A DNA stretch of 64,000 bases from Brasenia schreberi (Eukaryota; Streptophyta; Magnoliopsida; Nymphaeales; Cabombaceae): NCBI GenBank assembly GCA_036023115.1, contig JAYKKT010000089.1, positions 18,470,501 to 18,534,500 of the forward strand, given 5' to 3'. Made by a program: the position numbers and the translations under genes. The notes under the pieces were generated by a model, which saw nothing but the letters and a program-made list of their open reading frames with translations, did no database searches and was not told the origin of the DNA. Positions 30,601 to 42,750 of this stretch are shown here, one piece after another; positions within the stretch are counted from its first letter, which is position 1; the number at the start of each line of letters is the position of its first letter.

Positions 30601-33169
30601 TAAGCAAAAACCCTTCGAAAATGAAAGTATATATATACATTTATGTATTAGGGGCTGATTAGGCCCGTGTGTGTTCAAAATCGTGCACAACTAAGAGAGT
30701 GCATGTGTGTGGGTGTGCCAAGCCACGTTATTACTAGCGGGGGGAGACTATGCTCCGTTATTACAACCCCGTATCAAATTGAATCTCAAGCAAGTATACA
30801 ACTAAAGACCGAGTTTAGGCACTTACGAGTAGCTGGTCCGTAGAGGCCTTGCTTGAGCGTGGGCTTGGCCTTCGCCTTGGGCTGCAAACGGGAGCTCCGC
30901 GATGGTGGATGACAAAGGGTGCTGGCCGGCTGCAAGTGGGGCGCGGGATAGGTGCCTCGAAGGTGGCCGGCTGCAAATGGGTGTCGCCTTGATGTGGGCG
31001 ATCAAAGGGCTGGGCCAAGTAAGTGTGTAGGGTCACTAGGAGAGCCTAGAGTATTGGGGAGTATGGACCTAAAGGAGTTTAAGGGAAGGCCGAATGGGAG
31101 TCTTATAGGGTGGTCGGATGTAGATAGGAGGGTTAGGTAGTGGCCGGTAGTTTAGGTTGGGCTAGGTTCGGCTAAGTGAAAATGGTGGCAACAAAGGGCT
31201 GAGGTGTAGATGAGATGATGATATGGTGGGCGGCTAGGAGTGGAGAGGGAGTAGAGAAGGATTTAGGTAGAGTTGGGGAATGCTTACCGAATGGGGAGAG
31301 GCGGTGGATGGAAGAGAGAAGCCGGGTGGTTGGGATGGAGAGCAAGCGGTGGCGTCCGGCTGGGAGATGGTGGTGCGAGCTGTGGTGGGATGGAGGGATG
31401 GTGGTGGTGCAGGCGGCGCAGGTGGAGCAGCTGGGGCAGATTCGGCTGGGTGTGGAAATGGGGAAAGAGAGGGCCCGGCTGGGATTGGTGAGGGCTGCTA
31501 GCTTGGAAAACCCGCCCGGGGGGGTTTAAATAGGGATGGGTAGGTCGGTTAGGGCTGGGCTTGGGGTAGTGGTTAGGTGGTTTAGGTAGGGTGGTATGTA
31601 GATAAGGTGGGCTGGAAAGGGTTGGGCCAGATATTTTGAAAACTAGGGGTTTGGGTAGATTGTGGGCTAGGGGTGGTTTAGGGGTTTAGGGCTAGGTTAG
31701 GTGGTTGGGTTTTAGGGTGAGGTTTAGTGAGCTAGGTTAGGTGATTAGGCTAGGTTTAGGCTAGGATTAGGGAAATTAACCTAGGTTTAGGGAAGGATTA
31801 GGGAAGTGGGTTAGGTGATTAGGTTGGGATTAGGGAAGTGGGTTAGGTGATTAGGTTGGGATTAGGTCAGAATTAGGGAAGTGGGTTAGGTGATTAGGCT
31901 CAGATTAGGGGTGGATTAGGGGGGTAGGCTTGGATTAGGTGTTTTGGGTTAGGTTTAGGTGAAGGAGCTCCCTTTGCATGGCCCATAGACCTTAACCACC
32001 TCATGTTGGTGCAGCCCTAGGTTAGGTTTTTGGCTAATTACAAGCTTAAACCCACTCAATTAGGCTAACCCACATGATTAACCCCAAACTTGACACACAA
32101 GTCAAGCTTAATTACAACCCTCTTGATATTTTCCATCCCCACTCTCTCTCATGCCCATGATCCCACGTGAATTTCAAGTTGGCCCCACCTCCATTTATGA
32201 GAAGGTGATGTGGGCCATGGATATGGATATTGGATTGGATCTCTGGATCCAAATCCAAATCCAAATCCACATATGGGTTTGGATTGGGATCTAGATATAT
32301 ATGGTCCAGATCCAATCCAAACTGAACTTTGACTCCTTCGAGCTGGGTTCGAAACGGACGATTCGTGCGGGGCCTGACAGCATCAGTACTCCGTCTGTGT
32401 TGGGTCTTCGCCAGCATGGTCGTCCGTCTCCGTTTCTGCCTTCCGGAGATGACTTCAAATGATATTTTGATAAGAACAGGGTCTTGGACGTTCGAGATCC
32501 TGGGGGTGTTAATCAGATACAAGAGTTGTTGTGCCGGGCTTGACATGTGCTCCGGTTCCGGGCTCTTCTTAGCTCTCCTGTTCCTGTCTTGATCGGGCCA
32601 AGCCGCTTTGGGGTTTCAAAACGTGTTTAAAAGGTTTTCAAAAGCTATATTATATATTTTTGAAATACAGAGTTTAAAACATATATACAGGGTTGTCTGG
32701 AAGGCTCCTGGGTTTCCAGACTAAAAAATGGCCCTTTGGGGCTGCTTTTACAAAACCAGGTTTGTTTAAGGAATTCGTGGGATTTCGGGGTGTTTACAAC
32801 TAATGCGCAAGGGAATCTGTACGCTTAGGAAAAACTCGATTTTGAACAAATACGACCTTTTCGAAAAGTATGAAAGGGTTTGATCAAGTCAAATTGCAGA
32901 TTTTATTCATGGGATCCACACGCTCCTATGTCTTTTGGGTTTTAGCAAATTTTGACATGTAATTGTGTGCATCAAGTGCTCGATTTTGGCAGATTCTACA
33001 CGATTTTGCTTATGATTGTTCGATGCAAGTATGCTCCCTATCTCGAGTGCGGCATATATGCAATGCAACTCACACAACTTGAAGGGAAAACCTGGAATTT
33101 AAAGACATAGCAGAAGGAAAATTGCAGAAGGGAAAAAATGGCTATATCTTAGATGCGGAAAGAAAATAT

Positions 33170-33480
33170 ATAGCTATATCTTAAGAGCGAAAAGGCTCAA
33201 TCTGAGTGAGTGCTTTGAGTGTATAATTTGAAAGACAACTCACATCACTTGAACCTTAAAACCCAGCTGAAAGGGAAATACGTATATATACATAAGAGCG
33301 GAAAGGCTCAAAGTGAGTGAGTTCTTTGAGTGTATAAAATGAAAGACAACTCACACGACTTGAACCTTAAAACCCAGCTGAATATATATAAATAGAGCTA
33401 TATCCTATGGGTTGTTAAGGCCCGTTTGTGTGCAAAAGTGTGCAAATAAGAGCGGAAAGGCTCGAGTGTACGTGTGTGTG
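33170..33480 (-). repeat. Roughly 100-bp hairpin units in D 3' LTR
   Basis: AAGAGCGAAAAGGCTC or AAGAGCGGAAAGGCTC cores lie near 33190, 33295 and 33449. The GAGC/GCTC stem is kept, with a 6-nt loop instead of 4. The D 5' LTR has the same units at 50190-50490. Confidence 0.75.
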
Positions 33481-33843
33481 TTTTGCATCAAGGACATATA
33501 TTACATCCGGGGGGAGACAAGCTCTGTTATTACAACCCTATATGAATTTAATTGAACTTGAAGTAATGTAAAAGACCAAATTCGAACACTTACACGTTGT
33601 CTGCTTGGGATTTCTTTATCAATGAAATCTGACCTTGGGTACAGCTGTTGGATGGACCTCTCGCTGCGAATCGATCAGCTGCGTGGGGTGTTGATCCTAG
33701 TTTTTGATCTAGGCTAGGTCAACATATGGAGATGCTATGGGTTTGGGTAAGACATGGACAGATCTAGGGCGAGATGTAAGGGATCTTGGCCAGGTCTAAA
33801 TGGGTTGTCTTGGGTAAGAGTTAGGCCAAGGTCCTAAGGGGAT

Positions 33844-34483
33844 ACTCGGCCAGCTAATGGCCGATTTGGGTGATGTTTTATGGATAGTTTTAGGCAAGGT
33901 CTTAAAGGAATGCTCGGCCAGCTAATGGCCGAGTCTAGTTGATGTCTTGTGGATGACCTTAGGCGAGATCCTAAGGAATGGTTCTATGGAAATGCTCGGC
34001 CAAATGGTGGCCGAGCTGGGTAGTTTTAAGGATTGGTTTAGGTAGGGTTTAAGGTGAGATCCTAAGGAAATGGCTCGGCCAAATGGTGGCCGAGTTGGGT
34101 GGGATTTAGTGGATGGTTGTTAGGTAGGTTTTGAAGCTAGGTTCTAAGTGAATGCTCGGCCAAATGGTGGCCGAGCTGGATAGGATTTAGTGGATGATTT
34201 TGGATCCGTTCAAGCCAATACTCGGCCAGCTAATGGCCGAGCTAGGTGAGTGTGGGTGGCTAAGGGAACCGAGTACATTAGGCACTCGGTTTGGTTAGGC
34301 TTTTTAGGCTGAATGGTAAGGATCTAAGGGAAGGTTTAAGGCCAAGACTTAGGGTGATTAGTGGGACAGATCTAGGGAAAGCTCAGCCAGATAGTGGCCG
34401 AGCTTGGGTGGTTTTGTGTGGGAATGTTTTATGGTAGATTAGGATGGGTTTAAGTAAGGTTCGGCCAGCACTTTGGCCGAGCT
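33844..34483. repeat. Array of CTCGGCC/GGCCGAG hairpins (D 3' LTR)
   Basis: Eight dispersed inverted repeats are seen, each a 6-8 bp arm pair around 7-9 bases: near 33844, 33913, 33994, 34073, 34154, 34221, 34381 and 34460, plus a CCGAGT/ACTCGG pair at about 34268-34290. Spacing is about 65-160 bp inside otherwise unlike sequence. The loops fall into AGCTAAT and AAATGGT types. The 34381 copy has one A-C mismatch. Confidence 0.85.
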
Positions 34484-34758
34484 TGGGTGGGTTCTAGGGG
34501 ATGTATTTTGGGTAGTTTAGAGGATTAGGGAAAGAAGGGCTTAGGGTAGTGTTTAGGAACTAACCTTAGTGGGGAACCGACCAGCTCCTATTGGTTTCCA
34601 CGCATCCAACCTTCACACAATGGGAGAGCCATCCAAGCTGCCGGATTCCATTTGTTGCAGCACCTTCCTTGCGTGAAATGCCCTTTGCCCACAATATCAA
34701 CCCACAACATTAGCCCACAATGGAAAGGCCAAGTCAAGCCACCATTCTTGACTTGCTT

Positions 34759-34785
34759 TCCTCTCTCTCTCTCTCTCTCTCTCTC
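34759..34785. repeat. (CT)n microsatellite in D 3' LTR leader
   Basis: There are about 13 CT units, (GA)n in element sense, located 60-90 bases downstream of the TATA-like box (34843-34850). The other D LTR has a shorter run (about 51776-51792), and element G has an interrupted run at 59508-59550, so a GA-rich leader is a shared trait. Confidence 0.85.
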
Positions 34786-34842
34786 CACCCACCAAGCTTT
34801 CACGTGAAAAAAAAGAAGTCCTGGGACCTCCCCCCCCACGTC

Positions 34843-34850
34843 CTTTTATA
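34843..34850 (-). promoter_or_regulatory. TATA-like box of D 3' LTR
   Basis: TATAAAA in element sense, within CCTATAAAAGGAC. The counterpart in the 5' LTR is at about 51851-51858. Confidence 0.6.
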
Positions 34851-35502
34851 GGCAAGGGGATTGGATATGGATCCTGGATTGGTTCTGAAATCTGGATCCA
34901 ATCCAAGTCTTATTTGGATCTGGATCTTGGGTCTGGATCTGGATATTTAGATCTAGATTTGATCCAAATTTTTCTCTTCTTCAGTCCTTCCTAGCGTTCC
35001 GAGCTAGACGTCTTATGCGGGCCCTGAGTTCATCAACACTCCGTCTTATGCTGGGTTTTTCCCAATTTCATCGTCCAAGCTCCTTTTCACCTTTCTAGAC
35101 TTTGTTTCAACTGATTTTTCCTGTTTTTTGACTTGGATTGCTCATGATTTCAGAGGTGCTTTTGGCTTGGCCTTCGATGCTTCAGTCTTGAAGTCCACTT
35201 GTGGCCTGGGCTCCCCTTTTGTCTCTGAAATTTGCTTTTCATCGGGTTGGGCTTGATCTTTGAGTTTTTGAATCTCTTTTGAAGCTGCTTTGAGCTAGGC
35301 TTCACCTGTTCGTCTGGGCTTTTGCAGAAATGGGACTTTCGCCCACTTTTTAGAATTTCATATTTTAAATGGGGTTGGAAAATGAAGGTTTGAAGTATTT
35401 GAGCTCTTGGGTTTTCGAAAATTCTAGACTTGGCTTTTTGAGCTGATTTTCGAACTAGGTGTTGGTTTTTACAAAGAATCTTTGGATTTCGGGGTGTTTA
35501 CA

Positions 35503-36597
35503 GATGCCCCTCTTTGGCATTATCCAAATTGATTTGGATAATGGCGAAGAACATAACACCCCTATTTATTTTCTCCCTGGATTTGATCTCGGGAATATGG
35601 GATTGTCCCAAAATTTTGAGAAAAACATTTTCTTTTAAGCCTGGTAGGAGGAGATTTTCACCAAAGGGGACTTTCCTATGGATTCTAGTCTTAATTGAGA
35701 TTATGTATGAAGTGTTTATGCTTGAACATGCAAGTGAATGGATGAGACATTTGGGAAGGTCGACTTCCTAGAGACTTGATCAAATGGTCGAACCCTTGAG
35801 TCTTATGAAGACCTGCTGCTCCAAGTGAGCGAGCTTTATGTTGCTCGATGTTCAAGTTTTTTTGAAATTCATTTCAAGAGGAAAAATTCCTTTTAGCCTC
35901 GATCCTAAGGACTTTTAGCTCTTTGTATTTGCCCTTACTCAAAACGTCGAATTCTCAAACAAGATGAAATTCAAGTAAGTAAATCCTATTTTTACTTTAG
36001 GATTCCTTGAAATGAACCATGTTTTACATGGGATAAGTCACAGGGACGGGGAAAAGAGATACCACGGTCCCTTCTGAAGTGTCCCGTGGTTTGAGGCAAA
36101 GAAGTGGAAAACTGCTCTTTTTGAGCTTTTTGGCCTTTTCTTTCTTTCTTTTTTTCATAGAGGGTCTCCCTTCGGGAGTATTTTTTCTTTATTCCCTCTT
36201 TTTCATATAGGAATCGATTTTCTATTTCTGCTTCAGCTTTCTTTCTTTGGGAAAGAGATTAAGATAGGGATTTCCCTTTGTTTTGGCCAAATTTTCCTTT
36301 TGGACGGAGAAGAGAAGAGGGGAGGACTTATCCCAAGGTCATACTCGATCCATTCCAGATCAGCCTATTTAGAAATAGCACACACTACTTGCAAGTATCT
36401 TGCTATATTGAACTAGGCCTTTCTTTGTAAGAAGAAGAATTTTAAAATGTAACCACGTATTTGGAAAGCTCCACTTTTCCACATGCGTCGATTCTCTTAT
36501 CCAGGGTCACACAATTTGCCTTTAATCCTTACTTTCGAGGTTTCAAAGCAGCTTTCCCTAAAAACATTTTTGCAAAATGGGAATTTAAACTCAGACC
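35503..36597 (-). other. Polypurine tract and 3' noncoding region of D
   Basis: The tract CCAAAGAGGGGCATC (35503-35517) is followed by about 1.1 kb without a gene. It keeps the hairpin with arms ACCACGG (36061-36067) and CCGTGGT (36084-36090), the AATCCTA/TAGGATT repeat (about 35980-36004) and the pyrimidine-rich tract. The 3-4 kb neighbourhood of C and D aligns throughout. Confidence 0.78.
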
Positions 36598-39459
36598 CTA
36601 CACATGATACTTTTTCAAATACTGAATATTGATAGGATCCGCTAAATTCCTACCTTCGACATCGGTTAACCAATAAGAATTGTTCGTGGTGGTTCCACGC
36701 ACAACATAAGGGCCATCCCACTTGGGCCGCCACTTTCCAAGTGGATGTGGGCCACGATGGTGGATGATTTTTAAAACGAGATCTCCCACTTCAAAATGGT
36801 GAGGTTTCATATGTTTCTCATAGTGTCGGGCGATCCTTTGCCGGTATGCATGAGCATGATCCATAGCAAGGAGTCGCCTCTCATCTAATAGATCTTGTTC
36901 AGCCATCCTAGCATGCTGAAGCATCTCTAGGGGGAGGTCGAGTGTAATAGATGTATGAAATGAATGCAGTCGTGTATGAATGGGGAGAATGGCGTTTGTG
37001 CCATAGACCAACTCAAAGGGCGTGGCATTCGTGGGAGTTCGGATGGAAGTCCTATAAGCCCATAAGGCTTCATCCAGCTTCTCATGCCACGTCCTACCCT
37101 TTTCTAAGGTTTTCTCAATAATGCTGATGAGAGTCTTGTTGGTGGCTTCGGCTTGGCCGTTGCCTTGAGGGTAGTAAGGCAACGAGAAGTGATGATTTAT
37201 GCCATACTTATTGCACAACTTGACCATCCGCTCGTTTTTAAATGGGGTGCCATTATCGGACACAAGATCTCTTGGAACTCCAAATCGAGCCAAGATGTTT
37301 TTCCTAATGAAAGCCACCACATGTTGCCCCTGGACATTGGTTAGGGAGGTGGCTTCGACCCACTTGGAAAAATACCCAGTGGCTGCTAAAATGAATTTGT
37401 ATCCATTCGATGCTTTTGGAAAAATTGGTCCTACAATATCAAACGCCCACATGGTGAATGGCCAGGGGCTGACCACAGAATGCAATGATGATGAGGGGAT
37501 ATGAATGGCGTGCCCATGCACTTGACATGGATGACACTTCCTAACATGATCGTGGCAATCTTTTCTCAAGGTGGACCAAAAATAACCCACTCTAAGTATT
37601 TTCATCGCCATCATGTTGGCATTGACATGACCTCCACATTCTCCATCGTGGAATTCGTGCATAACAGTCCTAGCCTCCTCTAGGTCTGCTCATCTTAGTA
37701 AGATGCCGGTAAAACTCTTTTTGTACAGAACCCCACCCAAAATCGTGTATCAGGTAGAAATTTTTTGGATGAATGCCTTATCTTTAGATGTGGCATCTTC
37801 AGCGAATCCCCCATTTTCTAGAAAATACTTTGTCATAAAACCAAGGTTTTTCATCAAGATCTGTGTTATTTTGGAAAATTTCCAAATCGTGTATGGAAGG
37901 AGTGGGTGCGTGCCATATTTTAAGGGGTCTGGTTCCCAAAGTGGGATCGACCCTTAGGGCTAAACCCAAGGATGAGAGGGCATCGGCAACACCATTATCC
38001 TCTCTTCCTACGTGTGTGAGTGTACACGATTGGAACGACTTGACTAGTCGAGTGGCCAACTCGTGATATGGAAGCAGTTTTTCATTCCGAACTTGCCAAA
38101 TTTTTAAAACTTGGTTTATAACAAGGAGTGAATCTCCAAAGACCTCGATGCATGATGCCCCTAGAGTTTTCGAAATCCTTAAGCCTTGTATGAGTGCTTC
38201 ATATTCAGCTATGTTGTTGGAACATTCGAAATCTAGGCGAATTGCTATGGGGATCTCACCCTTTTCAGGGGATATGAGGATGACCCCTACACCAACCCCT
38301 TGTTGGTTTCGTGCCCCGTCGAAGTGCATCTTCCACACTGGGTTTTCGAAAGAGTTTGCCAAAATATGGTTTTGAAAATGGTTTTGCAATATGCCTTCAT
38401 CAGGCATTTCATTGAGTGTGGGATACGCATCTTCTAGGGGGAACTCAACCACATAGTCTGCTAGGGCTTGCCCCTTAATGGAGATCTGTTGATGGTATTT
38501 CAAGTCATACTCCATTAGAAGGAGTTGCCATTTGCCCAATCCACCCGTGAGAATGGATTTTTCGAACAAGTGCTTGATGGGATCGAGTTTGGACACTATC
38601 CAGATCTCATGATCTAGGAAGTAGTGTCGAAATTTCTGGCAGGCCCATACCAAGGCCAAGCACGTCTTCTCCATGGCTTGGTAATTCCTTTCATAAGCCA
38701 GGAGAGTTTTCGAAAGATAATATATGGCATACTCCTTATGAGTGATATCCTCGTATTGAGCTAACAAGGCACCCAAGGCATTCGCATGCACAGAAATGTA
38801 AAGCAGAAGAGGTTTTCCTTGCTTTGGAGGATTTAAAATAGGGGGATTAACTAAGTATGCCTTTAGCCTTTCAAATGATTTTTGGCAATCGTCATCCCAT
38901 AAAAATTTTGTACATTTTCTCAACAACTTGTTGAAGGGTTCACATCTAGTCGCCAGGTTTGAGATAAACCTACGAATGGATTGCAATCGACCTTGGAGGC
39001 TACGAATCTGCGTGAGATTGGAGGGTGGAGCCATGTCTATGATGGCTAGACATTTAGATGGGTCGACTTCTATGCCCCTTTGGCTTACCATAAATCCTAA
39101 AAGCTTACTAGATTCTACCCCGAACACGCATTTTTGAGGGTTTAGCTTTACTTTGTAAAGTCTAAGCCTTTCGAAAATCTTTTGCAAACATTCGAGATGA
39201 GTGCATCGAGTTTTTGATTTAGCTAGGAGATCATCTACATATACCTCTACGAGCTCATGAATCTGATCATGAAAGATTGAGGTCATAGCTCTCTGGTATG
39301 TGGCGCCAGCATTTTTCAAACCAAAGGGCATGACTGTATAACAGTACATGCCCCATGGGGTTGTGAAAGCAGTCTTAGCCTGATCTCGTGGGCTTAGTTT
39401 GATTTGGTTATACCCTGAATAGCCATCCATGAATGAAAACATCTCATGATTTGCAGTAC
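36598..39459 (-). pseudogene. pol: pol of D, C-terminal part (RT C-half, RNase H, aRNase H, integrase)
   Basis: Frame 37799-39459 runs from DSTANHEMFSFMDGYSG through VYVDD, degenerate RNase H (SVHANALG) and the archaeal-type RNase H (MHFDGARNQQG, EYEAL, GDSLLV, ADALSSLG). Frame 36598-37662 holds integrase: HEFHDGECGGHVN, CHPC, AFDIVGPI, SDNGTPF, QAEATNK, and ends YLKKYHV. The two are separated by a 2-nt deletion near 37825 and a CGA-to-TGA stop near 37750. The coding sequence is cut at 39459 by the insertion and resumes at 44829. Confidence 0.92.
39455..39459. other. Target-site duplication AGTAC (left)
   Basis: AGTAC precedes TGTAAACACC at 39460 and recurs at 44829-44833 right after TCTACA. 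The flanking D sequence reads through seamlessly when the insert and one AGTAC copy are left out (TTGCAGTACTATCGAC, as in A and C). Confidence 0.95.
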
Positions 39460-41839
39460 TGTAAACACCCCAAAATCCCACGAATTTCTCAAATTCATCT
39501 GGTTTTGTAAAAGCAGCCCCAAAGGGCTATTTTGAGTTTGGAAACCCAGGAGCCTTCCAGACAACCCTGTATATCTGTTTTAAACTACATCTTTCAAAAA
39601 CATATGAGGTGGCTTTTGAAAACCCTTTTAAAACATGTTTTAAAACCCCAAAGTGGCTTGGCCTAATCAAGACAGGACCAGGAGAGCTAAGAAGAGCCCG
39701 GAACCGGAGCACATGTCGAGCCCGGCGGAGCAACTCTTGTATTTGATTCACACCCCCGGATCTCGAACGTCCAAGACCCTGTTCTTATCAAAATAGCATT
39801 TGAAGTCATCTCCGGAAGGCAGAAACGGAGGCGGACGACTATGTTGGCGAAGACCCAACGCAGACGGAGTACTGATGCTATCAGGCCCCGCACGAATCGT
39901 CCGTTTCGAACCCAGCTCGAAGGAGTCAGAGTTCAGTTTGGATTGGATCTGGACCATATATATCTAGATTCCAATCCAAACCCATATGTGGACTTGGATT
40001 TGGATTTGGATCCAGAGATCCAATCCAATATCCATATCCATGGCCCACATCACCTTCTCATAAATGGAGGTGGGGCCCACTTGAAATTCACGTGGGATAT
40101 TGGGCATGAGAGAGAGTGGGGGTGAAAAATATCAAGAGTGTTGTATTAAGCTTGACTTGTGTGTCAAGTTTGGGGTTAATCTTGTGGGTTAGCCTAATTG
40201 AGTGGGTTTAAGCTTGTAATTAGCTAAAACCTAACCTAGGGCTGCACCAACATGGGGTGATCAAGGTCTATGGGCCATGCTAAGGGAGCTCCCTCACCTA
40301 AACCTAACCCAAAATGACTAATCCTAGCCTAAACCCCTAATCCACCCCTAATCCCAACCTAATCACCTAACTCACTTCCCTAATTCCGTCCTAATCCCAA
40401 CCTAATCACCTAACCCACTTCCCTAATCCTTCCCTAAACCTAGATTAATTTCCCTAATCCTAGCCTAAACCTAGCCTAATCACCTAACCTAGCTCACTAA
40501 ACCTCACCCTAAAACCCAACCACCTAACCTAGCCCTAAACCCCTAAACCACCCTTAGCCCACAATCTACCCAAACCCCTAGTTTTAAAATATCTGGCCCA
40601 ACCCTTTCCAGCCCACCTTATCTACATACCACCCTACCTAAACCATCTAACCACTACCCTCAGCCCAGCCCTAACCGACCTACCCATCCCCTATTTAAAA
40701 CCCCCCCCTTGGGGGCGGGTTTTTCCAAGTGGGAACCACCATCTCACCCAGCCGGGCCCTCTCCATCTCCCATATCTCACCTAGCCGGGACCACTCTCCA
40801 TCACCTTCGCCTGCTCCACCTGCTACATCAGCTCCACCTGCACCGCCACCTTCCCTCTTCCATCCACCACCACCTCACCTAGCCGGACGCCACCACCTTC
40901 ATCCAGCCGAACCAGCCGAACTCCCATCAACACCCGGCTTCTCTCTTCATCCACTCGCCACTTCTCCCCATCCGGTAAGCCTTCTTTAACCCTACCTAAA
41001 CCCTTCTCTACTACCTCTCCACTCCCAGCCACCCACCACACCATCACCTTACTCACGCAACAGCCCCTCACCGCCACCACTCCCACTCGGCCAAACCTTA
41101 GCCGCCTCAACCGTTTGCTTCCTACCTAACTCACATCAACTATACCCGGCCACCCTATTAGATTTCCTAAGACTTGCCCGTGGCACTACCTTAAACCCAC
41201 TATTCCCACTATTACCTAGTCCCATCCCCTAACTGGCCACCTTCCCATACTCCAGCCTTAGTCACCCTAGCAGCCCGCCACCACCATTTTAACTTAGCCG
41301 AACCTAGCACAACCCAAACCGCCGACCACTACCTTCCCCTAGGTGTCCCATTCGGCCTTCTCACAAACTCTCCCTTAGGGCCAGTTTTCCATAAGTACTC
41401 AACTCCCCTAGTGATCCTAAGACCTCACTCGTTCAGCCCATTTAAACCCCCTACCTTGAGGCGACATCTACTTGCCACCGGCCACCTTCGAGGCGCCTAT
41501 CCCGCGCCCCACTTGCAGCCGGCCAGCACCTTTGATCACCTATCTTCGCGGAGCTCCCGTTTGCAGCCCAAGGCCAAGTCCACGCCCAAGCAAGACCTCT
41601 ACGGACCAGCTACTCGTAAGTGTCTGAACTCGGTCTTTAGTTGTACACTTGCTTGAGATTCAATTTGATACGGGGTTGTAATAACGGAGCATAGTCTCCC
41701 CCCGCTTGTAATAACGTGGCTTGGCACAACCACACACGTGCACTCTCTTAGTCGTGCACGATTTTGAACACACACGGGCCTAATCAACCCCTAATATATA
41801 AGTGTACATATACTTTCATTTTCGAAGGGTTTTGTTTAA

Positions 41840-42150
41840 GTTGGGTGCGTTGTCTTTCAATTCAAGCACTCTCACACACATTGAGCTTTCGCTCTTAGTT
41901 GAAAGACCCAAGTAAGGGCCGACCTATACTATTTGGGTTTCATTTCATGTCGTGTGAGTAAGTCTTTCAATTCAAGCACTCTCACACACATTGAGCCTTC
42001 GCTCTTACTCCCAAGACCTTAGTTAAGGCCATACTGCAATTTATATTTGGGTTTAATTTCATGTCGTGTGTGTAAGTCTTTCAATTCAAGCACGCACCCA
42101 CATTGAGCCTTCGCTCTTATTTGCAAAGACCCGAGTAAGGGCTCATATAC
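41840..42150 (+). repeat. 110-bp hairpin units (three copies)
   Basis: GAGC-TTTC-GCTC or GAGC-CTTC-GCTC cores lie near 41884, 41995 and 42104. The paired second stems are CCCAAGTAAGGG, CCTTAGTTAAGG and CCCGAGTAAGGG. Confidence 0.82.
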
Positions 42151-42540
42151 ATAAGCTATATACATATCTCCCTTCGGTTATTTCCCTTCGGTTATTTCCC
42201 TTCGGTTATTTCCCTTCTGTTATTTCCCTTCAGTATTGTCTTTACATTTCGGGTTTTCCCTTTGGAGTAGCATGAGTTTGCATTGCATCTACGCCATACC
42301 ACGAGGTAGGACGCATATTGCATCAAAGCAGGCCCTGCTCGAATTCGCCCATGTAGTGGAGTGTTCATGACACACAAACTAGGTGGCCCGAAAAGGGATA
42401 AAAGAAAAGACTTAGGCACGTGCAAATCCACGTGATCTAAAATATGCAATCGCATCCTAAAGACCCAAAATAGACACCTCGAACCGCTTCGTAGACTTTC
42501 TCTCCAAAACTCGATCTTTGCAAAAGCGTACAGACTGACC

Positions 42541-42659
42541 CTTGCGCATCGGTGCAAGAAGGTCTGCGACGACAAGAGCTTACTTGCTCACAGTCGCCAC
42601 GTTTAGAAGTCAGTGATAAAAATATCTTCGCTAGCTTAGGTAAGCTAGCTGGCACGCCC
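42541..42659 (+). other. Structured U5 module
   Basis: CTTGCGCATCGGTGCAAG is at 42541-42558. The inverted repeat GCTAGCTTA-GG-TAAGCTAGC is at 42630-42649, directly followed by TGGCACGCCC (42650-42659). Confidence 0.6.
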
Positions 42660-42750
42660 TATTTGTATACATAGGCCTTAGACACACGAGAAGATCCACT
42701 CCAAGCCCCCTGAAAGAGGCGAAGAGGCGGGGATTTTCGCGCGTCTACAG

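Larger units (their letters stand above)
14706..32798 (-). mobile_element. Composite B/C array: LTR - interior B - LTR - interior C - LTR
   Basis: There are three LTRs (14706-15799 truncated, 18886-21660, 29597-32798) and two interiors in the same orientation. The middle LTR serves both. Its left side joins the B primer-binding site and its right side joins the C polypurine tract. The five bases before 18886 (ATCCC) and after 32798 (ACTAA) differ, so C is not a separate insertion. The array therefore looks like a product of homologous recombination between LTRs or of unequal crossing-over. The right flank is an LTR of family D, with ACTAATGCGCAAGG where the other D LTR has ACCGATGCGCAAGG. This marks the integration point. 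Confidence 0.85.
29597..32798 (-). mobile_element. 5' (right) LTR of the B/C array, 3202 bp
   Basis: It begins TGTAGACGCGCG and ends TGTTTACA (32791-32798). It has four 110-bp units (30175-30600), a TATA-like TATTTAAA at 31525-31532, a TAGG-rich block at about 31665-31965 with an extra local duplication near 31820-31870, and the conserved U3 segment. It closely matches the middle LTR outside the latter's deletion. Confidence 0.94.
32799..35502 (-). mobile_element. 3' LTR of element D, left end displaced by the B/C array
   Basis: It matches the other D LTR (49622-52511) from about its position 49808 to the end and finishes GGTGTTTACA (35493-35502) before GATGCCCC. The missing first 0.19 kb should lie left of the B/C array. 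Contents in plus order are two roughly 100-bp hairpin units (33170-33480), an array of CTCGGCC hairpins (33844-34483), a CT microsatellite, a TATA-like box and the conserved U3 segment. The D family LTR is distinct from A/B/C but shares architecture. Confidence 0.9.
39460..42749 (+). mobile_element. Complete plus-strand LTR, 3290 bp
   Basis: U3 contains the inverted counterpart of the conserved segment, a CCTAACC-rich block (about 40285-40610) and TATTTAAAA at 40692-40700. Then come the C-run/G-run start region, a CCACC-rich leader, three 110-bp units (41840-42150), 15-bp repeats (42172-42235) and the U5 module (42541-42659). The long frames on either strand are LTR sequence, not genes. Confidence 0.92.

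Noticed and set aside
18886..32798. C as an independent complete insertion next to B
   Set aside because: No target duplication: ATCCC precedes 18886 and ACTAA follows 32798, and 18881-18885 is the spacer of the B primer-binding site.
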